Origin: Blastococcus sp. URHD0036
GTDB lineage: Bacteria; Actinomycetota; Actinomycetes; Mycobacteriales; Geodermatophilaceae
Direction: 5' to 3'
NCBI RefSeq assembly: GCF_000701365.1
Contig: NZ_JNIK01000017.1
Span: forward strand, 248,001 to 312,000
Length of the DNA stretch: 64,000 nt
Below the pieces are notes generated by a model. That model was given only the letters and a program-made list of their open reading frames with translations. It ran no database searches and was not told the DNA's origin. The position numbers and the translations under genes were made by a program. Below, piece by piece: positions 54,691 to 63,100 of the stretch (position 1 is the first letter of the stretch; each line of letters starts with the position of its first letter).

Positions 54691-56046
54691 TCAGCCGTGG
54701 GCCTGGTCGGCGGCGGCGGTCTGCGGCTCGCTCGGCAGGGTCGAGGGGACGGCGGCGGGCGGCGGGATAGCGCGGGTGATCGACACCGACATCAGCGCCG
54801 CGGCCAGGCACAGTCCGCCGGCCAGCACCCAGGCCAGATCGTAGGAGCCGGTGACGTCGCGGATGACGCCGCCGCCGAAGGCCGCGAACGCCGAGCCGAT
54901 CTGGTGCGAGGCGAACACCCACCCGAACACCACCGGCGCGCGGGACCCGAAGTTCTCCCGGCACAGCGCCAGCGTGGGCGGCACGGTGGCCACCCAGTCC
55001 AGGCCGTAGAAGACGATGAACACGACCATGCTCGCGTGCAGGTCCGGCCCGAACAGCGCCGGCAGCAGGAAGAGCGAGGCACCGCGCAGGCCGTAGTAGG
55101 CCAGCAGCAGCATCCGCGGGTCGACCCGGTCGGTGAGCCAGCCCGAGAAGATCGTGCCGGCGATGTCGAAGACCCCGACCACGGCGAGCAGCCCGGCCGC
55201 CGTGGTCACCGGCATCCCGTGGTCGTGCGCCGCCGGGATGAAGTGCGGCTGAACCAGCCCGTTGGTCGACAGCCCGCAGATGAAGAAGCCGCCGGCCAGC
55301 AGCCAGAAGACCCGCGACCGGGACGCCGCCACCAGCCCCTGGACGGCGGTGCGCGCGGCGCCGGAGCGGACCGGGTCGACGTCGTCGGCGGCGGTCCCGC
55401 CGTAGGGGACGGCACCGACGTCGCGCGGGCGGTCGCGCAGCAGCCACGCCACCAGCGGGACGACGGCCAGCGCCGCGGCGGTCGTGCCCAGCGATGCCGC
55501 GCGCCAGCCCCAGGTGCCGTCGATCCAAGCGACCAGCGGCAGGAAGACCAGCTGCCCGGCCGCGCCACCGGCGGTGAGGACGCCGGACACCAGCCCGCGT
55601 CGGGCGACGAACCACCGCCCGGTCACGGTCGCGACCAGCGAGAGCGCCATCGACCCGGCGCCGAGGCCGACCAGCACGCCCCACAGCAGCACCAGCTGCC
55701 AGCTCGCGGTCATGAAGACGGTCAGCCCGCTGCCGAGCGCGACCAGCAGCAGCGCGCAGATCACCACCCGGCGGATGCCGAACTTCTCCATCAGCGCGGC
55801 CGCGAACGGCGCGGTGAGCCCGTACAGCGCCATGTTCACCGCGACCGCGGCGGAGATCGTCGAGACCGACCAGCCGAACTCGTCGCGCAGGGGGTCGATG
55901 AGCACGCCGGGCACCGCGCGGAACGCGGCCGCCCCGACCAGCGCGAGGAAGGTGACCGCGGCGACCCCCCACGCGGGGTGGATGCGGCGGGAGGCCCGGA
56001 CGGGGGCGATCGGGGGCAGGGCGGTGCTGGTCACGCCGGAGAGCAT
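54691..56046 (-). CDS. MFS transporter
   Basis: A 451-residue secondary transporter with twelve membrane segments, including the loop GLTAPFAAALMEKFGIRRVV between helices 2 and 3 and WLTDRVDPRMLLL in the second half, the A-type MFS motifs. The sequence RGLVSGVLTAGGAAGQLVFL (helix 5) carries the G-x-x-G pattern of many anion or drug antiporters. The Pro/Thr/Ala-rich C-terminal tail is cytoplasmic. The substrate is unknown; neighbours suggest an organic acid or alcohol product. It starts at ATG, 59 bases from the divergent GlxA-type regulator, which may control it. Confidence 0.88.
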   Translation of the reverse strand: MLSGVTSTALPPIAPVRASRRIHPAWGVAAVTFLALVGAAAFRAVPGVLIDPLRDEFGWSVSTISAAVAVNMALYGLTAPFAAALMEKFGIRRVVICALLLVALGSGLTVFMTASWQLVLLWGVLVGLGAGSMALSLVATVTGRWFVARRGLVSGVLTAGGAAGQLVFLPLVAWIDGTWGWRAASLGTTAAALAVVPLVAWLLRDRPRDVGAVPYGGTAADDVDPVRSGAARTAVQGLVAASRSRVFWLLAGGFFICGLSTNGLVQPHFIPAAHDHGMPVTTAAGLLAVVGVFDIAGTIFSGWLTDRVDPRMLLLAYYGLRGASLFLLPALFGPDLHASMVVFIVFYGLDWVATVPPTLALCRENFGSRAPVVFGWVFASHQIGSAFAAFGGGVIRDVTGSYDLAWVLAGGLCLAAALMSVSITRAIPPPAAVPSTLPSEPQTAAADQAHG

Positions 56047-56105
56047 GACCGCCGGGGGGCGGTCCGACGAGTGGCCCGACAGCCAACATGTGCAAACATC
56101 CGGCC

Positions 56106-57128
56106 ATGACCCCAGGCCCGAGTCCGGCCATGACAGGAACGCCGGCGCCGGAGCGGCACGAGGTCGTCGTCCTCGCCCTGCCGAACTGCGTGGCCTTCGA
56201 GCTCGGACTGCCCCACCGGCTGCTCGGCTCCGCCGTCGACGCCGACGAGCGCCCGCTCTACCGCGTGCGGGTCGCGACCCTCGACGGCGGCCCCGTCCGC
56301 ACCTCGGCCGGCTTCAGCGTGCTGCCCGAGCACGACGCCACGGCGCTGGCGACCGCGCGGACCGTCGTCATCCCCGGGGTCTACGGCGGCCCGGCCATGA
56401 CCGAGGGCCGGGTGTCCGAGGAGCTCGGCTCCGCACTGCGCGACGCGGCGGCCCGCGGCGCCCGCCTGATGTCGATCTGCACCGGCGCCTTCGTGCTCGC
56501 CGCCGCCGGGCTGCTCGACGACCGGCCCGCCACCACGCACTGGATGCACGCCGACGCCTTCCGCCGGCACTACCCCGGCGTGCGGCTGGACCCCGGCGTG
56601 CTGTTCGTCGACGACGGCGACGTGCTCACCTCCGCCGGCAACGCCGCGGGCATCGACCTGCTCCTGCACCTCGTCCGGCGCGACCACGGCAGCGAGGTCG
56701 CCAACCGTGCCGCCCGGCGCAACGTCGTCGCCCCGTGGCGCGAGGGCGGGCAGTCGCAGTTCGTCGAGCGGCCCCTCCCCGAGCCCGGCGGCGCCGGCAC
56801 CGCGGCCACCCGGGCCTGGGCGGGCGAGCACCTCGGCGAGCCGCTCACCCTGGCCGAGCTCGCCGCCCACGCGCGGATGAGCGTCCGGACCTTCACCCGG
56901 CGCTTCCGCGAGGAGACCGGCGTCTCGCCGCTGCGCTGGCTGGCCGCCCAGCGGCTGGCGCTGGCCCGTCAGCTGCTGGAGTCCACCGACGCCTCGGTGG
57001 ACCGGGTCGCCGCCGACGCAGGGTTCGGCACGCCGGCGTCCCTGCGCCAGCACCTCAGGGCGGCGATCGGCGTCGCCCCGCACGCCTACCGGCGCACCTA
57101 CCGCGGCGCGACCGCCGGCGACATGTGA
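56106..57128 (+). CDS. GlxA-family transcriptional regulator (DJ-1/PfpI + AraC HTH)
   Basis: Transcription factor with an N-terminal DJ-1/PfpI-like ligand domain (residues about 15-190, with RHEVVVLALPNCVAFELGLP and SICTGAFVLAAAGLLDDRPA containing the nucleophile-elbow Cys) and a C-terminal AraC-type double helix-turn-helix (about 220-340, with LAAHARMSVRTFTRRFREET and DRVAADAGFGTPASLRQHLR). This is the GlxA/FtrA architecture. The start could be at ATG 56088, 56106 or 56130; none has a clear ribosome site. It is divergent from the MFS transporter gene, the likely target. The ligand is unknown. Confidence 0.85.
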   Translation: MTPGPSPAMTGTPAPERHEVVVLALPNCVAFELGLPHRLLGSAVDADERPLYRVRVATLDGGPVRTSAGFSVLPEHDATALATARTVVIPGVYGGPAMTEGRVSEELGSALRDAAARGARLMSICTGAFVLAAAGLLDDRPATTHWMHADAFRRHYPGVRLDPGVLFVDDGDVLTSAGNAAGIDLLLHLVRRDHGSEVANRAARRNVVAPWREGGQSQFVERPLPEPGGAGTAATRAWAGEHLGEPLTLAELAAHARMSVRTFTRRFREETGVSPLRWLAAQRLALARQLLESTDASVDRVAADAGFGTPASLRQHLRAAIGVAPHAYRRTYRGATAGDM

Positions 57129-57379
57129 CCGGACACTCCCCCGTCCGGGGGACGCGCTCGCGGCCCCGTCTGGTTGAGTAGGGGTATCCGGCGCCGATCC
57201 GCCGCCCAACCGGGGCAGCAGGATGCGACGTCGGGCCGAGGCTGCGCCACCGAGGTGCGCCCGGTCGTCCGACGTCCCGCTGAAGTCGTTCGCGCCGCCC
57301 TGCTCTCCGCAGGTGAGCCGGCGCGCGCCTCCCGCCGGGGATGTCGTGCGGCCACTCGATCGTCGAGGACACCGCTTCC
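57129..57379 (+). other. Leader region of the helicase gene, no coding seen
   Basis: The 251 bases before the DEAD-box helicase hold no credible gene. A TTGAGT-like element near 57173 could be a -35 box, and GAGGA near 57365 is the ribosome site. RNA helicase genes often have long leaders that control their cold induction; here no specific structure is recognised. Confidence 0.4.
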
Positions 57380-59008
57380 ATGAGCTCCCCCCAGAACACC
57401 CCCGCCCCCACCGGCTCCGCCGGGGACGGCCGCCCGCGCCGTCGCCGCGGCGGCCGCGGCCGCGGCACCCGCCCGGCCGGCGACCAGCCGCAGGGCACCA
57501 CGACCACCGCGACCCAGGCCCCGCGCCCGGTGGCCGCGCCCGCACCCGCTCCCGTCGCGCCCGTCGTCCCCGTGGGTGACGTCGCCACCGTGCTGCCCAC
57601 CGACACCACCTTCGCCGAGCTCGGCGTGCCCGCTCCGCTGGTCGAGGTCCTGACCGCCAGCGGCATCACCGCGCCGTTCCCGATCCAGGTCGCCACGCTG
57701 CCCGACACCCTCGCCGGGCGCGACGTGCTCGGCCGCGGCCGCACCGGCTCGGGCAAGACCCTCGCCTTCAGCCTGCCGCTGGTGGCCCGGCTCGCCGCCT
57801 CCGACAGCCGCCGGGCGCCGAGGAGGCCCCGGGCGCTGATCCTCGTGCCGACCCGCGAGCTGGCCAACCAGGTCGCCGCCGTCGTGAACCCGCTGGCCAC
57901 CGCGCTGGGCATGCGCACGACCGTCGTCTTCGGCGGCGTGGGCCAGAACCCGCAGGTGCAGGCGCTGTCGGCCGGAGTCGACGTGCTCATCGCCTGCCCG
58001 GGCCGGCTCGAGGACCTCATCGGCCAGGGCCACGCCGACCTCTCCGCCGTCGAGATCACCATCCTCGACGAGGCCGACCACATGGCCGACCTGGGCTTCC
58101 TGCCCGGCGTCAAGCGGCTCCTGGACCGGACGCCGAAGGTCGGCCAGCGGCTGCTGTTCTCCGCCACGCTGGACAACGGCGTCGACGTCCTGGTCAAGCG
58201 CTACCTGTCCAGCCCGACGACGCACTCGGTCGACCCCGCGGTCGCGCCGGTGTCGACGATGACCCACCACGTCTTCCGGGTCGACGCCGCCGACAAGGGC
58301 GAGGTCGTCAAGCAGCTCGCGTCCGGCGAGGGCCGCAGCGTGCTGTTCATGCGCACGAAGCACCAGGCGAAGAAGCTCGCCAAGCAGCTCACCGCCGCCG
58401 GGATCCCGGCGGTCGACCTGCACGGCAACCTCAGCCAGAACGCCCGCGAGCGCAACCTCGAGGCCTTCAGCACCGGCGAGACCCGCGTGCTCGTCGCCAC
58501 GGACATCGCCGCCCGCGGCATCCACGTCGACGACGTCGCGCTGGTCGTGCACGTCGACCCGCCGGCCGAGCACAAGGCCTACCTGCACCGCTCGGGCCGC
58601 ACCGCCCGCGCCGGTGCCGGCGGCATCGTCGTCACCATCGCCACCCCCGACCAGGCCGGTGAGGTGCGGATGCTGACCCGCCAGGCCGGGATCACCCCCG
58701 AGGTGGCGGCCATCAAGCCCGGCGCCCGAGAGATCACCGCGCTGACCGGGCCGGCCGCGCCCTACGTGGAGCCGGCCCCCGCGCCGGCTCCCCAGCCCCA
58801 GGGCCAGGGCGGCGGCCGTCGCCGCCGTTCCGGCGGGGGCACCGGGACCACCTCCTCGGCCACGCCGGCCGGGGGCCGGGGCGGTTCCGCCCGGACCGGC
58901 GGCTCTGCCCGGAGCGCCGGACCGGCGCGCACCCGCGCCGAGCTGGCCGCCCGCGCGGGCACGCACTCGGCCGCGGCGGTCAGCAGCCGCTCGCGCCGCG
59001 CCCGCTGA
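57380..59008 (+). CDS. DEAD-box RNA helicase
   Basis: ATP-dependent RNA helicase that remodels structured RNA or ribosome precursors. The 542-residue protein has an N-terminal Arg/Gly-rich tail ([13 protein letters not shown]), then the Q motif region FAELGVPAPLVEVLTASG, Walker A GRGRTGSGKTLAF near residue 120, PTREL, the DEAD box ILDEADHMADLGF near residue 232, SAT in LFSATLD, and HRSGRTARAG near residue 408. A disordered C-terminal tail of about 90 residues rich in Gly, Ser and Arg follows, which may bind RNA. The ATG at 57380 is preferred over an upstream in-frame ATG at 57341. A DoxX-like gene follows 113 bases on. Confidence 0.93.
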   Translation: MSSPQNTPAPTGSAGDGRPRRRRGGRGRGTRPAGDQPQGTTTTATQAPRPVAAPAPAPVAPVVPVGDVATVLPTDTTFAELGVPAPLVEVLTASGITAPFPIQVATLPDTLAGRDVLGRGRTGSGKTLAFSLPLVARLAASDSRRAPRRPRALILVPTRELANQVAAVVNPLATALGMRTTVVFGGVGQNPQVQALSAGVDVLIACPGRLEDLIGQGHADLSAVEITILDEADHMADLGFLPGVKRLLDRTPKVGQRLLFSATLDNGVDVLVKRYLSSPTTHSVDPAVAPVSTMTHHVFRVDAADKGEVVKQLASGEGRSVLFMRTKHQAKKLAKQLTAAGIPAVDLHGNLSQNARERNLEAFSTGETRVLVATDIAARGIHVDDVALVVHVDPPAEHKAYLHRSGRTARAGAGGIVVTIATPDQAGEVRMLTRQAGITPEVAAIKPGAREITALTGPAAPYVEPAPAPAPQPQGQGGGRRRRSGGGTGTTSSATPAGGRGGSARTGGSARSAGPARTRAELAARAGTHSAAAVSSRSRRAR

Positions 59009-59121
59009 TCGCCGGTCGACCCCCCGGTGCTCCACCGGGGGGTTGACCAGCGGGCCCCGGGGCACAGCACGGTCGGCCGGGCCGCACGGCCCGCCGTCCG
59101 ACTGATCAGCGAGGTGCCCCC

Positions 59122-59634
59122 ATGGGTCTGCCCATCACCCTGTCCGAGATCGGCCCGCGGATCTCCGCCGGCGCCTTCATCCTCAACAGCGGGCTCGGCA
59201 AGCGCGGCGCCGACGAGGCGACCGCCGCCGGCCTGCACGGGTTCGCGGCCGGGACCTATCCGTTCCTCAAGAAGGTCGAGCCGGCGCAGTTCGCGCAGGG
59301 CCTGGCCGCGGCCGAGATCGGCATCGGCGCGGCGCTGCTGACGCCGTTCGTGCCGACGTTCCTCGCCGGCGCACTGCTCACCGGCTTCTCCGGCGGGCTG
59401 CTCGGGCTGTACCTGAACACGCCGGGCCTGCGGAAGGAAGGCAGCCTCGCGCCGACGCAGGAGGGGCTGGCCGTCGCCAAGGACGTGTGGCTGCTCGGCA
59501 TCGGCGTCGGACTGCTCACCCGCGGCGCGATCGAGCGGAAGCCGCGGATCACGGTGAAGAAGGCGCGCAAGCAGGCGGACAAGCAGGCCAAGCAGGCCGC
59601 CCGCGAGGCCCGGCGCGCCGCCCGCGCGGCCTGA
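59122..59634 (+). CDS. DoxX-like membrane protein
   Basis: A 170-residue membrane protein with about four hydrophobic segments (PRISAGAFILNSGLG, LAAAEIGIGAALLTPFVPTF, AGALLTGFSGGLLGLYLN and VWLLGIGVGLLTRGAI) and a Lys/Arg/Ala-rich tail (KKARKQADKQAKQAAREARR). The pattern of a re-entrant FILNSGLGK followed by three helices resembles actinobacterial DoxX-family proteins, which belong to small quinone-linked membrane complexes. The basic tail is cytoplasmic. ATG has GAGGTG seven bases upstream. A terminator hairpin follows at 59641. The assignment is by pattern, so it is moderate in certainty. Confidence 0.65.
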   Translation: MGLPITLSEIGPRISAGAFILNSGLGKRGADEATAAGLHGFAAGTYPFLKKVEPAQFAQGLAAAEIGIGAALLTPFVPTFLAGALLTGFSGGLLGLYLNTPGLRKEGSLAPTQEGLAVAKDVWLLGIGVGLLTRGAIERKPRITVKKARKQADKQAKQAAREARRAARAA

Positions 59635-59640
59635 CGCCGC

Positions 59641-59665
59641 ACCCCGGGTCGAACCGTCCCGGGGT
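59641..59665 (+). terminator. Terminator hairpin
   Basis: Arms 59641-59648 and 59658-59665 form a perfect eight-bp stem around a nine-base loop, seven bases after the stop of the DoxX-like gene. Confidence 0.6.
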
Positions 59666-59779
59666 CGGCCGCCGAAGACCGGGTGACACCGAGGTGCTGC
59701 CTCCCGGATGATCGGCTGGACCGGACCCCGGTCTCGGCGAGGTCACGAGCTCCTGGGAGAACCCTGGACGAGGGTTCCG

Positions 59780-59798
59780 GCAACTGTTTCAAGGTTGC
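59780..59798. promoter_or_regulatory. Inverted repeat upstream of the cupredoxin gene
   Basis: GCAAC at 59780-59784 and GTTGC at 59794-59798 flank a nine-base centre in the only AT-richer part of the 225-base gap, 62 bases before the start codon. It may be an operator or part of a promoter; symmetry alone supports it. Confidence 0.25.
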
Positions 59799-59859
59799 AG
59801 GATCTCGGTGGGACGGATGCCGCCCGGCATCCCGTCCGCCGTCCACGAGGAGGAACCCC

Positions 59860-60357
59860 GTGACCCGTCCGACCGGCAGCACCCGCCGAGCCCGCCGCGC
59901 GGGCGTCGGCCTGATCGCCGCCGCCCTCGTCACCCTCTCCGCCTGCGGGAGCGACGACGACGGGGGCGGCGGCGACGACAGCGCGGCGACGAGCAGCAGC
60001 TCGTCCTCCGGCGCCGGCTCGTCCTCCAGCCCCAGCGAGACCGCCAGCGGCGCGCCCGGCGCCGGCGCGACCGACGCCGTGCAGACCCTCGCCGTCACCT
60101 CCGTGGACTTCGACTTCGAGCTGGACTCGACCGACCTCGCGGCCGGCGACTACACGATCGAGCTCACCAACGGCGGCAGTGCCACCCACGACCTCGTGGT
60201 CGAACGCGACGGCGAGGACGTCGCCAAGACCGAGAACGTGAGTCCTGGACAGTCCAGCGCCGTCACCGTCACGCTGGAGCCCGGCGAGTACGTCTTCTAC
60301 TGCTCGATCGGCAACCACCGCGCCATGGGCATGGAGGTGACGGTGACCGTCACGTGA
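59860..60357 (+). CDS. Cupredoxin-domain lipoprotein
   Basis: Probably a blue-copper electron carrier or copper-binding protein on the outer face of the membrane. A lipoprotein signal ends in the lipobox LSAC near residue 25; a Ser/Gly linker follows. The cupredoxin domain shows the ligand set: His in SATHDLVVER near residue 107, and Cys, His and Met in FYCSIGNHRAMGMEVTVTV near residue 148. The 165-residue length fits. GAGGAGGAACCCC before the GTG gives a strong ribosome site and decides the start. The next gene overlaps by four bases (GTGA), so a membrane partner is produced together. Confidence 0.88.
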   Translation: MTRPTGSTRRARRAGVGLIAAALVTLSACGSDDDGGGGDDSAATSSSSSSGAGSSSSPSETASGAPGAGATDAVQTLAVTSVDFDFELDSTDLAAGDYTIELTNGGSATHDLVVERDGEDVAKTENVSPGQSSAVTVTLEPGEYVFYCSIGNHRAMGMEVTVTVT

Positions 60358-60785
60358 GCGTGCCGGTGGCCGAGCGCCGCGGCAGCGGCGCCGCCGTCGC
60401 ACTCCTGCGGATAGCCGGCGCCGGGCTGCTCCTCGCGATCGCCGGCATCCACCTGTACCTCTGGCAGGACGGTTACCGCGACATCCCGGACATCGGCAAC
60501 GCATTCATGGCGCAGGCCGTGCTCGGGATCGGCGGAGCGCTGCTGCTCCTGGTCTCTCCGGCGCGCTTCGTGCGGGGCGCGGCCGTCCTCGGAGCTCTCT
60601 TCTCCGCCGGATCGCTGCTGGCGCTGTTGCTGTCGAGCGTGAAGCTCTTCGGACGCGACCCCGGGATGTTCGACTTCGTGGAGTCCCCGGCAGCGAACCT
60701 GTGGGGCGAGACGGTCCTGGTCGAGGTGGCTGGACTGGTGGTCCTCACGGTGCTCGCGGTCGTCGCTCCTCGACTGCGGCGGTGA
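60354..60785 (+). CDS. Small membrane protein coupled to the cupredoxin gene
   Basis: A 143-residue protein with four membrane helices, for example VALLRIAGAGLLLAIAGIHL, AVLGIGGALLLLVSP, VLGALFSAGSLLALLL and VEVAGLVVLTVLAVVAP. The first helix is followed by YLWQDGYRDIP, which is recognisable in small actinobacterial membrane proteins of unknown role. A His in the first helix and an acidic loop are the only polar landmarks. Start GTG overlaps the stop of the cupredoxin gene. It may anchor or exchange electrons with the copper protein; that is inference from position only. Confidence 0.75.
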   Translation: MSVPVAERRGSGAAVALLRIAGAGLLLAIAGIHLYLWQDGYRDIPDIGNAFMAQAVLGIGGALLLLVSPARFVRGAAVLGALFSAGSLLALLLSSVKLFGRDPGMFDFVESPAANLWGETVLVEVAGLVVLTVLAVVAPRLRR

Positions 60786-60789
60786 GCCA

Positions 60790-60825
60790 GGGGGATCCGC
60801 CGGGTCGGGTACCGGCGGATCCCCC
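60790..60825. terminator. Bidirectional terminator hairpin
   Basis: Arms 60790-60803 and 60812-60825 form a perfect 14-bp stem around an eight-base loop, between the stop at 60785 (plus) and the stop at 60831 (minus). Confidence 0.85.
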
Positions 60826-60830
60826 GGCCG

Positions 60831-61838
60831 TCAGTTGCCGCTGGAGAACGCGGCGTCGAAGGCCGCGGCCGGCGGGTCGAAGGCCAGCCGGCGGACGAAG
60901 GCCAGCGCCTCGGGCGCGCCGACCAGGCGGTCCATGCCGGCGTCCTCCCACTCCACCGAGATCGGGCCGTCGTAGCCGATCGTGTTGAGCATCCGGAAGC
61001 AGGCCTCCCACGGAACGTCGCCGTGTCCGGTGGAGACGAAGTCCCAACCGCGCCGGGGGTCGGCCCACGGCAGGTGCGAGCCCATCCGGCCGTTGCGGCC
61101 GTTGCCCACCTGCTTCTTCGCGTCCTTGCAGTCGACGTGGTAGATCCGGTCGCGGAAGTCCCACATGAACCCGACCGGGTCGAGGTCCTGCCAGACGAAG
61201 TGGCTCGGGTCCCAGTTCAGCCCGAACGCCTCGCGGTGGCCGATGGCCTCCATCGTGCGGACCGTCGTCCAGTAGTCGTAGGCGATCTCCGACGGGTGCA
61301 CCTCGTGGGCGAACCGCACGCCGACCTCGTCGAAGACGTCGAGGATCGGGTTCCAGCGGGCCGCGAAGTCGGCGTACCCGTCGTCGATCATCGACTCCGG
61401 CACGGGCGGGAACATCGCCACGGTCTTCCAGATCTTGGACCCGGTGAAGCCGACGACGGTCTTCACGCCGAGCCGCGCGGCGGCGCGGGCGGTGGCCTCC
61501 ATCTCGCGGGCGGCCCGCTGCCGGACGCCCTCGGGGTCACCGTCGCCCCACACCCGCGGGTTGACCATGCCGCGGTGCCGCTCGTCGATCGGGTCGTCGC
61601 AGACGGCCTGGCCGTTGAGGTGGTTGGAGATGGCCCACACCGACAGGCCGTGCTTCTCCAGCAGGCCGAGCCGGTCGGCGACGTAGGCGTCGTCCTCCGC
61701 GGCACGGACGACGTCGAGGTGGTCGCCCCAGCAGGCGATCTCCAGCCCGTCGTACCCCCAGTCGGAGGCGAGCCGGCACACCTCCTCGAAGGGCAGGTCG
61801 GCCCACTGGCCGGTGAACAGGGTGACGGGGCGGGGCAT
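60831..61838 (-). CDS. Sugar phosphate isomerase/epimerase-type TIM-barrel protein
   Basis: Xylose isomerase-like TIM barrel of the AP endonuclease 2 family. The 335-residue protein shows [20 protein letters not shown] near residue 17, [10 protein letters not shown] near residue 211 with the metal-binding Asp/His, and YHVDCKDAK near residue 236. Such proteins isomerise or epimerise sugars, keto-sugars or inositols. Ten bases separate it from the upstream Gfo/Idh/MocA dehydrogenase gene, so they are an operon. ATG has GGAG five bases upstream. The substrate cannot be deduced, but the set resembles operons for inositol, levoglucosan or keto-sugar use. Confidence 0.83.
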   Translation of the reverse strand: MPRPVTLFTGQWADLPFEEVCRLASDWGYDGLEIACWGDHLDVVRAAEDDAYVADRLGLLEKHGLSVWAISNHLNGQAVCDDPIDERHRGMVNPRVWGDGDPEGVRQRAAREMEATARAAARLGVKTVVGFTGSKIWKTVAMFPPVPESMIDDGYADFAARWNPILDVFDEVGVRFAHEVHPSEIAYDYWTTVRTMEAIGHREAFGLNWDPSHFVWQDLDPVGFMWDFRDRIYHVDCKDAKKQVGNGRNGRMGSHLPWADPRRGWDFVSTGHGDVPWEACFRMLNTIGYDGPISVEWEDAGMDRLVGAPEALAFVRRLAFDPPAAAFDAAFSSGN

Positions 61839-61848
61839 CGATGCTCCT

Positions 61849-63024
61849 TCAGATCCGGGTGAAGACGGAGTCGTTCGCGGCGCTGCGCTCGACGGCGTCG
61901 AGCACCCGCTGCACCTGCAGCCCGTCGGCGAACGACGGCGCCGGGTCGGCGTCCTTGGCGATGGCGGTGATCAGGTCCACGACCTGGTGGGTGAAGCCGT
62001 GCTCGTAGCCCAGGCCGTGCCCGGCCGGCCACCACGCGCCGACGTAGGGGTGCTCGGGTTCGGTGACGATGATCCGCCGGAACCCGGCCGTCTCCGCGGG
62101 CTCGGTGCCGTCGTAGAACTCCAGGACGTTCATGTCCTCGAAGTCGAACGCCAGGCTGCCCTCGGACCCGTTGAGCTCGATGCGGATCCCGTTCTTGCGG
62201 CCCAGGGCGAAGCGGGTGGCCTCGAACGTGGCGACGGCGCCACCGGAGAAGCGGCCGAGGAACAGCGCCGCGTCGTCGACGGTCACCTCGCCCATCCCCT
62301 CCCCCGCGACGCCGGACAGCCCGCTGCCGGACGCCGCGAGCGGCCGCTCCCGGACGAAGGTCTCGGTCAGCGCGCTGACGCCGGTGATGACCTCGCCGGT
62401 GATGTGCTGGGTGAGGTCGACGATGTGCGCGCCGATGTCGCCGAGCGCGCCCGACCCCGCCTTGTCCTTCTCCAGCCGCCAGGACATCGGCGCCGAGGGG
62501 TCGGCGATCCAGTCCTGCAGGTAGGCCGCGCGGACGTGCCGGATCCGGCCGAGCCGGCCCTCGGCGACCAGCTGGCGGGCGAGCGCGACGGCCGGCACCC
62601 GCCGGTAGGTGAACCCGACCATCGACCGGACCCCCCGGGCGGCGGCGCGGGCGGCCGCCTCGGCCATGGCCTCGGCCTCGGCCACCGAGTTGGCCAGCGG
62701 CTTCTCGCAGAGCACGTGCTTGCCGGCCTCGAGCGCGGCGATGGCGATCTCGGCATGGGTGTCGCCGGGCGTGCAGACGTCGACCAGGCCGACGTCGGGC
62801 CGCTCGACGACCCGGCGCCAGTCGGTCTCCACCGACGCCCAGCCCAGGCGGGCCGCGGCGTCGGTGACCCGGGCGCGGTCGCGGCCGGCGAGGACGGTCA
62901 GCTGGGGGCGCAGGGGCAGGTCGAAGAAGTGGGGGGCGGTGCGCCACGCCTGCGAGTGGGCCGCGCCCATGAAGGCGTGACCGATCAGGCCCACGCCGAG
63001 GGTCGGGCGGTCGGACGAGGTCAT
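61849..63024 (-). CDS. Gfo/Idh/MocA-family sugar dehydrogenase
   Basis: NAD(P)-dependent sugar or polyol dehydrogenase. The 391-residue protein has the Rossmann start [40 protein letters not shown] near residue 85, and the catalytic Lys in [12 protein letters not shown] near residue 105. The C-terminal domain has [20 protein letters not shown] near residue 165, with [13 protein letters not shown] containing the catalytic His near residue 197. The Y-L-Q-D-W stretch recalls levoglucosan dehydrogenase, but I cannot confirm this. ATG has GGGAG seven bases upstream. It lies between an isomerase and a sugar-binding protein gene, so catabolism of an imported sugar is likely. Confidence 0.87.
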   Translation of the reverse strand: MTSSDRPTLGVGLIGHAFMGAAHSQAWRTAPHFFDLPLRPQLTVLAGRDRARVTDAAARLGWASVETDWRRVVERPDVGLVDVCTPGDTHAEIAIAALEAGKHVLCEKPLANSVAEAEAMAEAAARAAARGVRSMVGFTYRRVPAVALARQLVAEGRLGRIRHVRAAYLQDWIADPSAPMSWRLEKDKAGSGALGDIGAHIVDLTQHITGEVITGVSALTETFVRERPLAASGSGLSGVAGEGMGEVTVDDAALFLGRFSGGAVATFEATRFALGRKNGIRIELNGSEGSLAFDFEDMNVLEFYDGTEPAETAGFRRIIVTEPEHPYVGAWWPAGHGLGYEHGFTHQVVDLITAIAKDADPAPSFADGLQVQRVLDAVERSAANDSVFTRI

Positions 63025-63046
63025 GAGGGTGCTCCCGGGGTGGGGT

Positions 63047-63085
63047 GGAGTCGCTCGGTGACGGAGACCGTCACCGAGCGACTCC
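63047..63085 (-). terminator. Terminator after the sugar-binding protein gene
   Basis: Arms 63047-63064 and 63068-63085 form a perfect 18-bp stem with a three-base AGA loop, 15 bases beyond the binding-protein stop. Some readthrough into the dehydrogenase gene is likely, as operons often keep the binding protein at a higher level in this way. Confidence 0.8.
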
Positions 63086-63100
63086 GACGACGCGGGTCGG

